Below are positions 8,282 to 16,227 of a stretch of DNA of 64,000 bases, in pieces. Where the stretch lies: assembly GCA_947628695.1 (NCBI GenBank), contig CANRAV010000006.1, positions 1 to 64,000 of the forward strand, read 5' to 3'. The notes under the pieces are model-generated. The model was not told where the DNA came from. It made no database searches and saw only the letters and a program-made list of their open reading frames with translations. The stretch comes from an uncultured Clostridia bacterium. Lineage in GTDB: Bacteria > Bacillota > Clostridia > Oscillospirales > CAG-382. How positions within the stretch are numbered: position 1 is the first letter of the stretch; every line of letters begins with the position of its first letter. The position numbers were made by a program, and so were the translations under genes.

Positions 8282-8938
8282 CTACCTGAAAGAGGTAAGC
8301 TTTATCGGCGTGACGTTGTTGAAGACCGCAATTTCTTCCGGCTCTTCTACGCCCTCCTTATATATCTTAAGCGTGTATTCGTAGGTTTTATACATCTGCC
8401 CTTCGCCGTCTGTCGCTGCGCTTGCCTCCCCGTTTATATAAACGTTCCCGTCAAGCGGCAGATCTACGCCGGAAAAGCTTATGCGAAGGTATTTGTACCT
8501 CCCCTTATCCGCGCTTTCGACGTTTGCCGTTTCATAGATAACGCCGTTTGTGTCAGTAAGCTCAAAGCGAACCTTAAAGCCGGTCTCCTCATTGTCAAGC
8601 TTAGAGTTGTACTTTATGCCAAGCTCAAGCTCGCCGGCCGTCTTTGCGTAGGCTACGCCGGCAACCTGCACGCTGCCGTCGTAGTTCATAAAGGTCATCG
8701 GGTACACCTCGTAAACCTCAAAGCCCTCCGGGTCGCTCTTGTAAAGCTCGTTTGCGGCGTCGGAGAACACGGGCTTTTTGTACATCCCCGGCTCACAGTT
8801 GGAAAGAATCACCGCAAAAACCACGGCGTAAACAGCGGCAAGCAGGACGTATACGCAGCGCCTTATGATCTTTTTTCTTTTTGCCTTTTTTGGGGAAATA
8901 TCCTCGTCGTCGGGGAAGTAGTTGCCCTCGTAATCCAT
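8282..8938 (-). CDS. Hypothetical single-pass membrane protein
   Basis: The product (218 aa) has an acidic then strongly basic cytoplasmic start (KKAKRKKIIRR), one membrane segment at about residues 28-48, and an extracellular beta-rich domain. The charge pattern gives an N-in topology. No domain is recognised. It heads a four-gene minus operon (29 nt before the SGNH hydrolase gene), so it may partner that enzyme at the cell surface. Confidence 0.6.
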   Translation of the reverse strand: MDYEGNYFPDDEDISPKKAKRKKIIRRCVYVLLAAVYAVVFAVILSNCEPGMYKKPVFSDAANELYKSDPEGFEVYEVYPMTFMNYDGSVQVAGVAYAKTAGELELGIKYNSKLDNEETGFKVRFELTDTNGVIYETANVESADKGRYKYLRISFSGVDLPLDGNVYINGEASAATDGEGQMYKTYEYTLKIYKEGVEEPEEIAVFNNVTPIKLTSFR

Positions 8939-8999
8939 AAACCGTCCCTTGTCTTAAAATAACATAATGCGCCGTAAAATGTGCCTTTGAGGAGAAAAA

Positions 9000-9079
9000 T
9001 GTGGGAAAATACCGTTTTTAGTGCTTCCAAAGCGCCCAAATCATCCGAGTTTTACACATTTCCCACACACTTTTCCACA
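9000..9079. repeat. Inverted TGTGGGAAA boxes in the gap between two minus genes
   Basis: TGTGGGAAA (9000-9008) faces TTTCCCACA (9059-9067), and a third near-copy, TTTTCCACA, follows at 9071-9079, one base off a DnaA box. They lie in the 178-bp gap between comM and the envelope operon. They could bind a regulator of either; no origin-like context is present. Confidence 0.35.
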
Positions 9080-9116
9080 TTTTCGCCCTCTCGAAAGCGC
9101 ACTTTATGTAAACTTA

Positions 9117-10667
9117 TTATTTCGCCCAGTAATTCCTGTCAAGCGCCCTTAGCTGTATCGCAAGGGAAATGTGCCCCTCGGTAATTATCTCGCTTTTGTC
9201 AAAATCCGCAGCCGTCCGCGCAAGCTTAAGTATTTTGTCGTAGCCTCTTGCGGACAAGCCCAATTTATCGTATGCATTTTTAAGCAGTTGTATTCCTTCT
9301 TTGGTTGTTCCGCAGAAAAGCTTTATGTGCTCCGCCCGCATCTGAGAGTTGAACATAAGCGGCCTTCCGCCGACGTTTATCCCCTCAAAGCGCTTTGCGG
9401 CAAAGCTCCTTGCCTCCGCAACGCGCTTCCTGATAACCTCGCTCTTTTCGGCGCTGCCCAGCGCGGAGAGGGTGGAAAACTCCAATGCCTGAACCTCTAT
9501 CTGTATGTCTATCCTGTCCAAAAGCGGGCCGGATATTTTGTTTATGTAGGCAAGCCTTGCAGCCGGTGTACAGGTGCAGGGCTTTGTGGGGTGGCCGTAG
9601 TACCCGCATTTGCAGGGGTTCATCGCCGCCACAAGCATAAAATTGCTTGGGTAAGTAACGCGGCCGCCTACGCGCGTTATGGTCACCTGACCGTCCTCCA
9701 GCGGCTGACGAAGTATCTCCGTCGCGCTCTTGTCAAACTCCGGGAACTCGTCCAAAAACAAAACCCCGTTGTGCGCAAGCGATATTTCCCCGGGCATCGG
9801 CGTTTTCCCGCCGCCCGCAAGCCCTGCGGAGGAAATAGTGTGGTGCGGTGCGCGGAACGGGCGCGTTACGATAAGCGGCACGTTCTGCGGCAGCACGCCC
9901 GCAACGGAGTGTATCCTTGTGCACTCTATCGCGTCGTTAAGCGTAAGCCGCGGGAGTATCGACGGAAGGCGCTTTGCCAGCATGCTTTTGCCGGAACCGG
10001 GAGGCCCTATCATCAGCACGTTGTGGAAGCCCGCTGCCGCAATTTCCAGCGCAAGCTTAGCCTCCTCCTGCCCCTTGACGTCGCAGTAGTCAAGCGCGTC
10101 AAGCAGGGAAGCGGTCTGCAGCTCTTCAAGCGTAAGCTTCTTCGGCTCAAGCCTGCTTTCGCCCCTAAGGTGCGCCAAAAGCTGCGCCACGTCCTTGATG
10201 GGGTATACGTCAATCCCCTTCGCAATAGCCGCCTCCGCACCGTTTGCGTCCGGCACGTAAATTTCCTTAAACCCTGCGTCCCTCGCCGCCAAAGCCATCG
10301 ACAAAGCGCCGCGAACGGGCCTAAGCTTGCCCGACAGGGAAAGCTCACCCACAAAGCACTTGCCTGCAAGGTTTAACCCTCCTGCCTGCTCCGGGCTTAT
10401 GACGGAAAGCAGTATCGGCAGGTCAAACCCCGTCCCCTCCTTCTTCTTGGAAGCAGGCGCAAGGTTGACCGTAATCACCCCGTGCAGAACTCGAAGCCCC
10501 AGATTCCTGGCAGAGCTGCGAACCCGCCCCTCCGCCTCTCTGACCGAAGTGTCGGGCAGGCCTATAATGTCAAGCCTTTCCATTTTATTGGAGGCGCTTG
10601 CCGATTCAACCGTAACGACAAAGCCGTCTATGCCGTCAACAGCGGCGGAACACACAACGTTTACCAT
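9117..10667 (-). CDS. comM: YifB/ComM-family Mg-chelatase-like AAA+ ATPase
   Basis: The product (516 aa, usual family length) has the N-terminal ChlI/Lon-S5-like domain (start VNVVCSAAVDGIDGFVVTVE; GLPDTSVREAEGRVRSS), a Walker A block MIGPPGSGKSMLAKRLP near residue 218, Walker B LFLDEFPEF, and the C-terminal MgChlI domain. A zinc-like cluster of Cys (NPCKCGYYG, then PCTCT) lies in between. ComM helicases promote branch migration during natural transformation in Gram-negatives; in Clostridia the role is less clear. GGAGGG is 5 nt before the ATG. Confidence 0.93.
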   Translation of the reverse strand: MVNVVCSAAVDGIDGFVVTVESASASNKMERLDIIGLPDTSVREAEGRVRSSARNLGLRVLHGVITVNLAPASKKKEGTGFDLPILLSVISPEQAGGLNLAGKCFVGELSLSGKLRPVRGALSMALAARDAGFKEIYVPDANGAEAAIAKGIDVYPIKDVAQLLAHLRGESRLEPKKLTLEELQTASLLDALDYCDVKGQEEAKLALEIAAAGFHNVLMIGPPGSGKSMLAKRLPSILPRLTLNDAIECTRIHSVAGVLPQNVPLIVTRPFRAPHHTISSAGLAGGGKTPMPGEISLAHNGVLFLDEFPEFDKSATEILRQPLEDGQVTITRVGGRVTYPSNFMLVAAMNPCKCGYYGHPTKPCTCTPAARLAYINKISGPLLDRIDIQIEVQALEFSTLSALGSAEKSEVIRKRVAEARSFAAKRFEGINVGGRPLMFNSQMRAEHIKLFCGTTKEGIQLLKNAYDKLGLSARGYDKILKLARTAADFDKSEIITEGHISLAIQLRALDRNYWAK

Positions 10668-10703
10668 GAAGCCCTCCGGCGATACATACTAATTCACAAA
10701 CTA

Positions 10704-10731
10704 ATTATAACACATTTTGGCGTTTTTGCAA
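10704..10731 (-). promoter_or_regulatory. Promoter of comM
   Basis: On the minus strand TTGCAA (10731-10726) and TATAAT (10709-10704) are 16 bp apart, upstream of the comM ribosome site. Confidence 0.6.
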
Positions 10732-10804
10732 TAGCTTTTTGCCGCAAAAGGGGGCACCGAAAACAAATTTGCCGAAAAAAGCTGAAAAAAACAGAAAATA
10801 AATG

Positions 10805-10833
10805 TTTACACGGCGTAAAAAAAGTGCTATAAT
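10805..10833 (+). promoter_or_regulatory. Promoter of nifJ
   Basis: TTTACA (10805-10810) and a perfect TATAAT (10828-10833) are 17 bp apart. A strong ribosome site, GGAGGT (10851-10856), lies 6 nt before the ATG. Confidence 0.85.
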
Positions 10834-10862
10834 GCAAGGGTAAAACAATTGGAGGTATTACT

Positions 10863-13800
10863 ATGCAAAGAAAGAAACTTTCCATGGACGGCAACACCGC
10901 TGCGGCGCATGTATCGTATGCGTTTACAGAGGTTGCCGGTATTTATCCCATCACCCCCTCGTCCCCTATGGCAGAGTATACGGACAAATGGTCTGCCGAA
11001 GGGAGGAAGAACATATTCGGCCAGCAGGTCAAGGTCGTTGAGATGCAGTCGGAAGGCGGCGCAGCCGGTACTGTTCACGGCTCTTTGGCTGCCGGCGCTT
11101 TGACCACGACTTACACGGCATCTCAGGGTCTTCTCCTTATGATCCCCAATATGTACAAGATCGCGGGCGAGCTGTTACCGGGCGTTATTCACGTTTCGGC
11201 ACGCTGCGTTGCTTCCCACGCTCTTAACATTTTCGGCGACCATTCGGACGTTATGGCCTGCCGTCAGACCGGCTTTACCATGCTCTGCTCCAACAACGTG
11301 CAGGAGGTTATGGATCTCGGTGCTGTGGCTCATCTTTCCGCTATAAAGTCAAGGGTTCCGGTTCTCCATTTCTTCGACGGCTTCAGGACCTCTCACGAGA
11401 TTCAGAAGGTTGAGATTTGGGACTATGACGACCTTGCGGAGATGCTTGACTGGGACGCTGTTGAGGCATTTAGGCAGCGCGCTTTGAATCCGGAGCATCC
11501 CGTTCTTCGCGGCTCTGCTCAGAACCCCGACATATTCTTCCAGGCAAGGGAGGCATGCAACTCTTATTACGAGGCTGTGCCTGCCATTGTTCAGGAGTAC
11601 ATGGACAAGGTCAATGCCAAGATCGGCACAAATTACAAGCTGTTTAACTACTACGGCGCACCCGACGCCGAAAAGATAATTATCGCAATGGGTTCCGTCT
11701 GCGACACCGTTGAAGAGACCGTTGACTACTTCAACGCCAAGGGTGAGAAGCTCGGCCTTCTCAAGGTAAGGCTTTTCCGTCCCTTCTCCGCAAAGGCGTT
11801 TGTAGACGCTATTCCGAAGACCGTTAAGAAGATAGCTGTTCTTGACAGGACGAAGGAGCCCGGCTCCCTTGCAGAGCCGCTTTATCTTGACGTTGTAAGC
11901 GCACTTAAGGGCACTCAGCTCGAGAGCGCGCTTGTTCTCGGCGGCCGCTTCGGTCTCGGCTCTAAGGACACGACCCCTGCCTGCATCAAGGCCGTTTACG
12001 CAAACCTTGACGCAGAGAAGCCCATCAACGGCTTCACCGTCGGCATAGTGGACGACGTTACCAATCTCTCTCTTCCCATCGTCCCGATGGAAAGCACCAC
12101 TCCCGAGGGGACCGTTTCCTGCAAGTTCTGGGGTCTCGGATCCGACGGTACCGTCGGCGCAAACAAGAACTCGATAAAGATAATAGGCGACCACACCGAC
12201 AAGTACATTCAGGCTTATTTCGCTTACGACTCCAAGAAGTCCGGCGGTATCACCGTTTCGCACTTGAGGTTCGGCGACAAGCCCATTCGTTCCACCTATT
12301 ACGTTTCACAGGCGGACTTTGTTGCCTGCCACAATCCTTCTTATATACATAAGTATGATATAACCGAGGATTTGAAGGACGGCGCAACCTTCCTTCTCAA
12401 CTGCCAGTGGAACGCAGAGGAGCTGGAGGCAAACCTCCCCGAAAAGGCGAAGAGGGACATTGCAAGGAAGCACGTAAACTTCTACACGGTTGACGCCATA
12501 TCCATAGCACGCAAGCTTGGCCTCGGCGGCAGGACCAACACGGTTCTTCAAAGCGCATTCTTCTCCCTTGCAAAGCTCATTCCCGCGGATGACGCAATTA
12601 AATACATGAAGGACGCCGCTTACAAGAGCTTTAAGAAGAAGGGCGACGACGTCGTTCAGATGAACTATGCGGCTATCGACGCAGGCGCGTCGGCTGCGGT
12701 TAAGATCGACGTTCCCGCTGCCTGGGCAGACGCTGCCGACGAAAAGGCTGCGGAGGTCGAGATCAACGCAAGGCCCGAGCTTGCCAAGTTCGTTAAGAAC
12801 ATACTTAACCCCGCAAACGCTCAGAAGGGCGATGCGCTTCCCGTTTCCACCTTCCTCGAAGGCGCAGACGGCGCGTTCCCGCAGGGTAGCTCCGCTTTTG
12901 AAAAGCGCGGCGTTGCGGTTGACGTTCCCACCTGGAATCCCGACAACTGTATACAGTGCAACTTCTGCTCGCTCGTTTGCCCGCATGCGGCTATAAGGCC
13001 CGTTGCGATGCCCGACGAAGAGGCAGAGAAGTATCCGGAGATGAAGAAGCTTGCAATGACCGGCGTTCCCGGCTACAAGTTCGGCATAACCGTTTCCACG
13101 CTTGACTGCGTCGGCTGCGGCTCCTGCGCGCAGATCTGCCGCGGCAAGAAGGGCGAGAAGGCGCTTACCATGGCTTCGGCAGAGTCTCAGCTTGGAGAAC
13201 AGAAGTATTTTGAGCTCAGCTATAAATACTGTGACGACGAAAAGGTTCTTGCAAAGTTCTCTCCCGAGACTGTTAAGGGCAGCCAGTTCAAGCAGCCCCT
13301 GCTTGAGTTCTCCGGCGCATGCCCCGGCTGCGGCGAGACTCCTTATGCAAAGCTCGTTACACAGCTCTTCGGCGACAGGATGCTTATAGCAAACGCAACC
13401 GGCTGCTCCTCCATTTGGGGCGGTTCCGCACCTGCAACGCCTTACACCGTAAACAAGAACGGCAACGGCCCCGCTTGGGCGAACTCGCTGTTTGAAGACA
13501 ATGCAGAGTACGGCCTCGGCATGGCTACCGCAATACGCACAAGGCGCGCTAAGCTCATTGAGACGGTAGAGCAGTTTGCAGACAAGGGATGCGAAAAGCT
13601 TTCCGCTGCTGCTAAGGCATGGCTCGATGCGAAGGACGACGGCAAGGCTTCCAAGCCCGCATCCGACGCGCTCATAGAGGCTATAAAGGCTGCTAAGGAA
13701 GCAAAGTGCAGCGAAGAGCTTGCACCGCTTTACGACAAGGCTCTTGCAATGGCCGACCTGTTCGTTAAGAAGTCCGTTTGGATCTTCGGCGGCGACGGTT

Positions 13801-14414
13801 GGGCATACGACATCGGCTTCGGCGGTCTCGACCACGCCATCGCTTCCGGCGAGGACATAAACATCTTCGTATTTGATACCGAGGTTTACTCCAACACCGG
13901 CGGCCAGGCTTCTAAGGCTACCCCGATAGGCTCTGTTGCACAGTTTGCCGCAAACGGCAAGGCGACGAAGAAGAAGGACCTTGCTGCGATAGCGATGTCC
14001 TACGGCTACGTTTACGTTGCACAGGTTGCCATGGGTGCCGATTACAATCAGTGCATCAAGGCGATAGCGGAGGCTGAAAGCTATCACGGCCCGTCTATCG
14101 TGATCGGCTATGCACCCTGCATCAACCACGGCATAAAGAAGGGCCTTGGCACCAGCATGCTGGAGACGAAGGCTGCAGTTGCAGCCGGCTACTGGCACAC
14201 CTTCCGCTTCGACCCGCGTCGTGCGGCAGAGGGTGCAAATCCCTTCGTGCTTGACTCTAAGGAGCCTACGACGAACTATCAGGACTTCATAAAGACCGAG
14301 ACTCGTTACAGCTCGCTCGGCATATCGTTCCCGGATAGGGCTGCGGTGCTCTTTGACAGTGCAGAGCAGTGCGCTAAGGAGAAATACGCTAAGCTGAAAA
14401 AGCTTGCAGAGTAA
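10863..14414 (+). CDS. nifJ: Pyruvate:ferredoxin (flavodoxin) oxidoreductase
   Basis: The product (1183 aa) is the single-chain homodimeric type with the expected domain order. The N-terminal pyruvate-binding domain opens with HVSYAFTEVAGIYPITPSSP. A domain with two [4Fe-4S] motifs follows: CIQCNFCSLVCP from residue 696 and CVGCGSCAQIC from residue 749. The proximal cluster and TPP domain start at GACPGCGETPY (Cys near 820), with GDGWAYDIGFGGLDH and DTEVYSNTGGQ as the TPP/Mg site. It oxidises pyruvate to acetyl-CoA and CO2, reducing ferredoxin, in the anaerobic cytoplasm. The second Fe-S motif has Arg where Pro is common after the last Cys. Single gene with its own promoter. Confidence 0.97.
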   Translation: MQRKKLSMDGNTAAAHVSYAFTEVAGIYPITPSSPMAEYTDKWSAEGRKNIFGQQVKVVEMQSEGGAAGTVHGSLAAGALTTTYTASQGLLLMIPNMYKIAGELLPGVIHVSARCVASHALNIFGDHSDVMACRQTGFTMLCSNNVQEVMDLGAVAHLSAIKSRVPVLHFFDGFRTSHEIQKVEIWDYDDLAEMLDWDAVEAFRQRALNPEHPVLRGSAQNPDIFFQAREACNSYYEAVPAIVQEYMDKVNAKIGTNYKLFNYYGAPDAEKIIIAMGSVCDTVEETVDYFNAKGEKLGLLKVRLFRPFSAKAFVDAIPKTVKKIAVLDRTKEPGSLAEPLYLDVVSALKGTQLESALVLGGRFGLGSKDTTPACIKAVYANLDAEKPINGFTVGIVDDVTNLSLPIVPMESTTPEGTVSCKFWGLGSDGTVGANKNSIKIIGDHTDKYIQAYFAYDSKKSGGITVSHLRFGDKPIRSTYYVSQADFVACHNPSYIHKYDITEDLKDGATFLLNCQWNAEELEANLPEKAKRDIARKHVNFYTVDAISIARKLGLGGRTNTVLQSAFFSLAKLIPADDAIKYMKDAAYKSFKKKGDDVVQMNYAAIDAGASAAVKIDVPAAWADAADEKAAEVEINARPELAKFVKNILNPANAQKGDALPVSTFLEGADGAFPQGSSAFEKRGVAVDVPTWNPDNCIQCNFCSLVCPHAAIRPVAMPDEEAEKYPEMKKLAMTGVPGYKFGITVSTLDCVGCGSCAQICRGKKGEKALTMASAESQLGEQKYFELSYKYCDDEKVLAKFSPETVKGSQFKQPLLEFSGACPGCGETPYAKLVTQLFGDRMLIANATGCSSIWGGSAPATPYTVNKNGNGPAWANSLFEDNAEYGLGMATAIRTRRAKLIETVEQFADKGCEKLSAAAKAWLDAKDDGKASKPASDALIEAIKAAKEAKCSEELAPLYDKALAMADLFVKKSVWIFGGDGWAYDIGFGGLDHAIASGEDINIFVFDTEVYSNTGGQASKATPIGSVAQFAANGKATKKKDLAAIAMSYGYVYVAQVAMGADYNQCIKAIAEAESYHGPSIVIGYAPCINHGIKKGLGTSMLETKAAVAAGYWHTFRFDPRRAAEGANPFVLDSKEPTTNYQDFIKTETRYSSLGISFPDRAAVLFDSAEQCAKEKYAKLKKLAE

Positions 14415-14425
14415 TTGCTTTTTGC

Positions 14426-14453
14426 GGGCGAGCTTATTGATTTAAGCTCGCCC
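14426..14453 (+). terminator. Hairpin after nifJ (attenuator or weak terminator)
   Basis: A perfect 11-bp stem, GGGCGAGCTTA with TAAGCTCGCCC, has a 6-nt loop. Only a loose T-rich stretch follows, so some read-through into the next gene is likely. Confidence 0.55.
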
Positions 14454-14485
14454 GGCTTTAATAAAGATATGGAGGTAGCACGGAT

Positions 14486-15583
14486 ATGCCGCAAAAGATG
14501 AACGGCAAGCAGAAGATGTACGATTTTGAGAAGATAGCGCTTGTCATAGCGTTTGTTCTTACCGTTGCCATTGTCCTGCTTGTTGTTTTCGCAACCAAAG
14601 GAACCGGAAGGACTCCGTCCCAAGGCTCGTCGGAGGTGGTGCATACCCCTGCGGACAAATCCGGCGACCCCGAAAGCGCGGACAGTACCGTCTCTGTTCC
14701 CGAACCCGAAATAGATATTGAGTTTACCACGGTTAAGCTTCAAAACACAGGGCTTGACGAGGGCGACCTTATACTTGTGAACCAGACGCACGAGTACAAA
14801 AAAGATGTCGAAGACAAGCTTGTAAACGTGTATTCCTACAACAGCGACCTTTCGGAGGCTTCGAACAATTGGTACGGTCTTACGGACGTCAGCCAAAAGC
14901 TTCGCAAAGAGGTTGTCGACGCGCTTAATGACATGTACAAGGATTATTATTCCGCACTTGCAAAGGCAGACGTAATAATCACAAAGACCTATGTCAGCTC
15001 TTCCGACCAGCAGGCGGAGTACGACCGTATATCGGCCGGCGCGGACGCCGAGGATAAGGCATACATGCAGGCCGGCGGATACAGCGAGCACCAGACAGGC
15101 CTTGCGTTTAATCTGCGCAACGGCGACGACAGCTGGTTTAACGACAACTGCTGGAGGTACGGCTTCATCCCGCGCTATCCCGCGGGCAAGGAGAGCATAA
15201 CCTACGTAAAGGACGAGACCAACCACTACAGGTATGTGGGTGTTTCTCACGCCCTTTATATGAAGCTTAACAAGTTTGTGCTGGAGGAGTATCTCGGTCT
15301 TTTGGAGACAAAGACCTATACCTCAAGGCTGAAGCTTGACGACGGCACCTCTTCGAAGTACGAGGTGTATGCGGTCAAGGCCGCAAACGGTGCGGAAACG
15401 GAGGTTCCCGTACCGGCGGAAGGCTCCGGCTGGACGTATTCCGTCTCGGGCACAAATACCGGATATTTCATAGTAACCATATGCAAAGGCGACGGTGCGG
15501 GGGATACACCCGGCACGGGCGGCGGTTCTTCCGCCGACGAGGCAAGCACCGCCTCTTCTGCAGACAGTGGGGCCGTCGAGTAA
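14486..15583 (+). CDS. VanY-like D,D-carboxypeptidase-fold protein, probably altered active site
   Basis: The product (365 aa) has an N-terminal anchor (about residues 15-38), a linker, and an M15B/VanY domain followed by an extra C-terminal domain and a Ser/Gly-rich tail. The block GYSEHQTGLAF keeps the zinc His (H202), and the later ETNHYRYVG keeps the catalytic Glu (E244) and zinc His (H247). The zinc Asp that normally follows is Asn here (N209, codon AAT). Active family members trim D-Ala from peptidoglycan stems outside the membrane. The swap suggests lost or changed activity. The ATG at 14486 follows GGAGGT (14471-14476). Confidence 0.8.
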   Translation: MPQKMNGKQKMYDFEKIALVIAFVLTVAIVLLVVFATKGTGRTPSQGSSEVVHTPADKSGDPESADSTVSVPEPEIDIEFTTVKLQNTGLDEGDLILVNQTHEYKKDVEDKLVNVYSYNSDLSEASNNWYGLTDVSQKLRKEVVDALNDMYKDYYSALAKADVIITKTYVSSSDQQAEYDRISAGADAEDKAYMQAGGYSEHQTGLAFNLRNGDDSWFNDNCWRYGFIPRYPAGKESITYVKDETNHYRYVGVSHALYMKLNKFVLEEYLGLLETKTYTSRLKLDDGTSSKYEVYAVKAANGAETEVPVPAEGSGWTYSVSGTNTGYFIVTICKGDGAGDTPGTGGGSSADEASTASSADSGAVE

Positions 15584-15600
15584 GACGGTCCTTCGCTTTT
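15570..15600 (+). terminator. Terminator overlapping the VanY-like stop codon
   Basis: GGGCCGTC (15570-15577) pairs with GACGGTCC (15584-15591) with one G-T wobble; the loop, GAGTAA, contains the stop codon. TTCGCTTTT follows. Confidence 0.75.
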
Positions 15601-16130
15601 AGTGAGGGGCGAAGAAGCGAGGGCTTCTGCCTTTGTCAGACGGCGTTTATGTATTCAAACGGCGAATATGCTTTCTCCTTCCCGGCAGAGCTTAGTGGGA
15701 AAGGAAGTGGCTTTTCGCATTTTTAAGCCCCAAAAGCTGCACGAACAAATGTTTTGTTCTTTTTTTACACCGTGTAGAAAATTAAGCCCTGTTTTTGTTG
15801 AAATCAACCAACGAAAATTGCCGATTTTTGAAGATTTTTGCAGTCCCCGGCTGTATATTCCCGCTCGTTTATAAACTATTAAAAATCACTTTGAAAATAT
15901 TAAAAATCGGCACTTTGCATTTGCGGGCATTTATCGGCGCCAAAACACCGATTTTTGCGCCGTTAAGGCCTTGATTTTACCAAATCATCAAAACACTAAA
16001 ATTATAATTTTCGGATTTAAAAAGCGAAAATTTTTTACAGCAAAATCACCATTGTGACTTTTACGCTTTTTTGCACTTAAAAATGACTTATTTGATAGAT
16101 ACCGGGCGCATATGTATAATATAAGTATGC
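15601..16130. other. AT-rich non-coding stretch before the ABC operon
   Basis: No credible gene is seen; a 90-codon frame from a GTG at 15602 has no ribosome site or protein-like content. An 11-bp inverted pair, TGCCGATTTTT (15819-15829) and AAAAATCGGCA (15902-15912), flanks 72 bp, and a related ACCGATTTTTGCG lies near 15946. A short CGGCGC/GCGCCG stem surrounds that copy. These may be operator sites for the downstream sugar operon. Confidence 0.4.
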
Positions 16131-16159
16131 TTGACAAATCCGATTTGAGATGCTATTAT
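16131..16159 (+). promoter_or_regulatory. Strong promoter of the carbohydrate ABC operon
   Basis: TTGACA (16131-16136) and TATTAT (16154-16159) are 17 bp apart, with an extended -10 TGC at 16151-16153. The expected start is near 16167, leaving a leader of about 60 nt. AGGAGGA (16214-16220) is the ribosome site. Confidence 0.85.
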
Positions 16160-16227
16160 TACATTGTATGTTCAGACTGTATTTTCAATAAGTATGCACA
16201 GCAAGAACTTTTCAGGAGGAATGTTGA

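Noticed and set aside
9050-9115. Replication origin
   Set aside because: Only one near-DnaA box, no dnaA/dnaN, no clustered boxes or AT-rich unwinding region.
12306-14198. A 630-codon open frame on the minus strand inside nifJ
   Set aside because: It is antisense to a perfectly conserved nifJ, has no ribosome site and Cys/Leu/Val-biased mirror composition.
15602-15874. A 90-codon frame after the VanY-like gene
   Set aside because: It begins right after a terminator, lacks a ribosome site and reads like non-coding AT-rich DNA.
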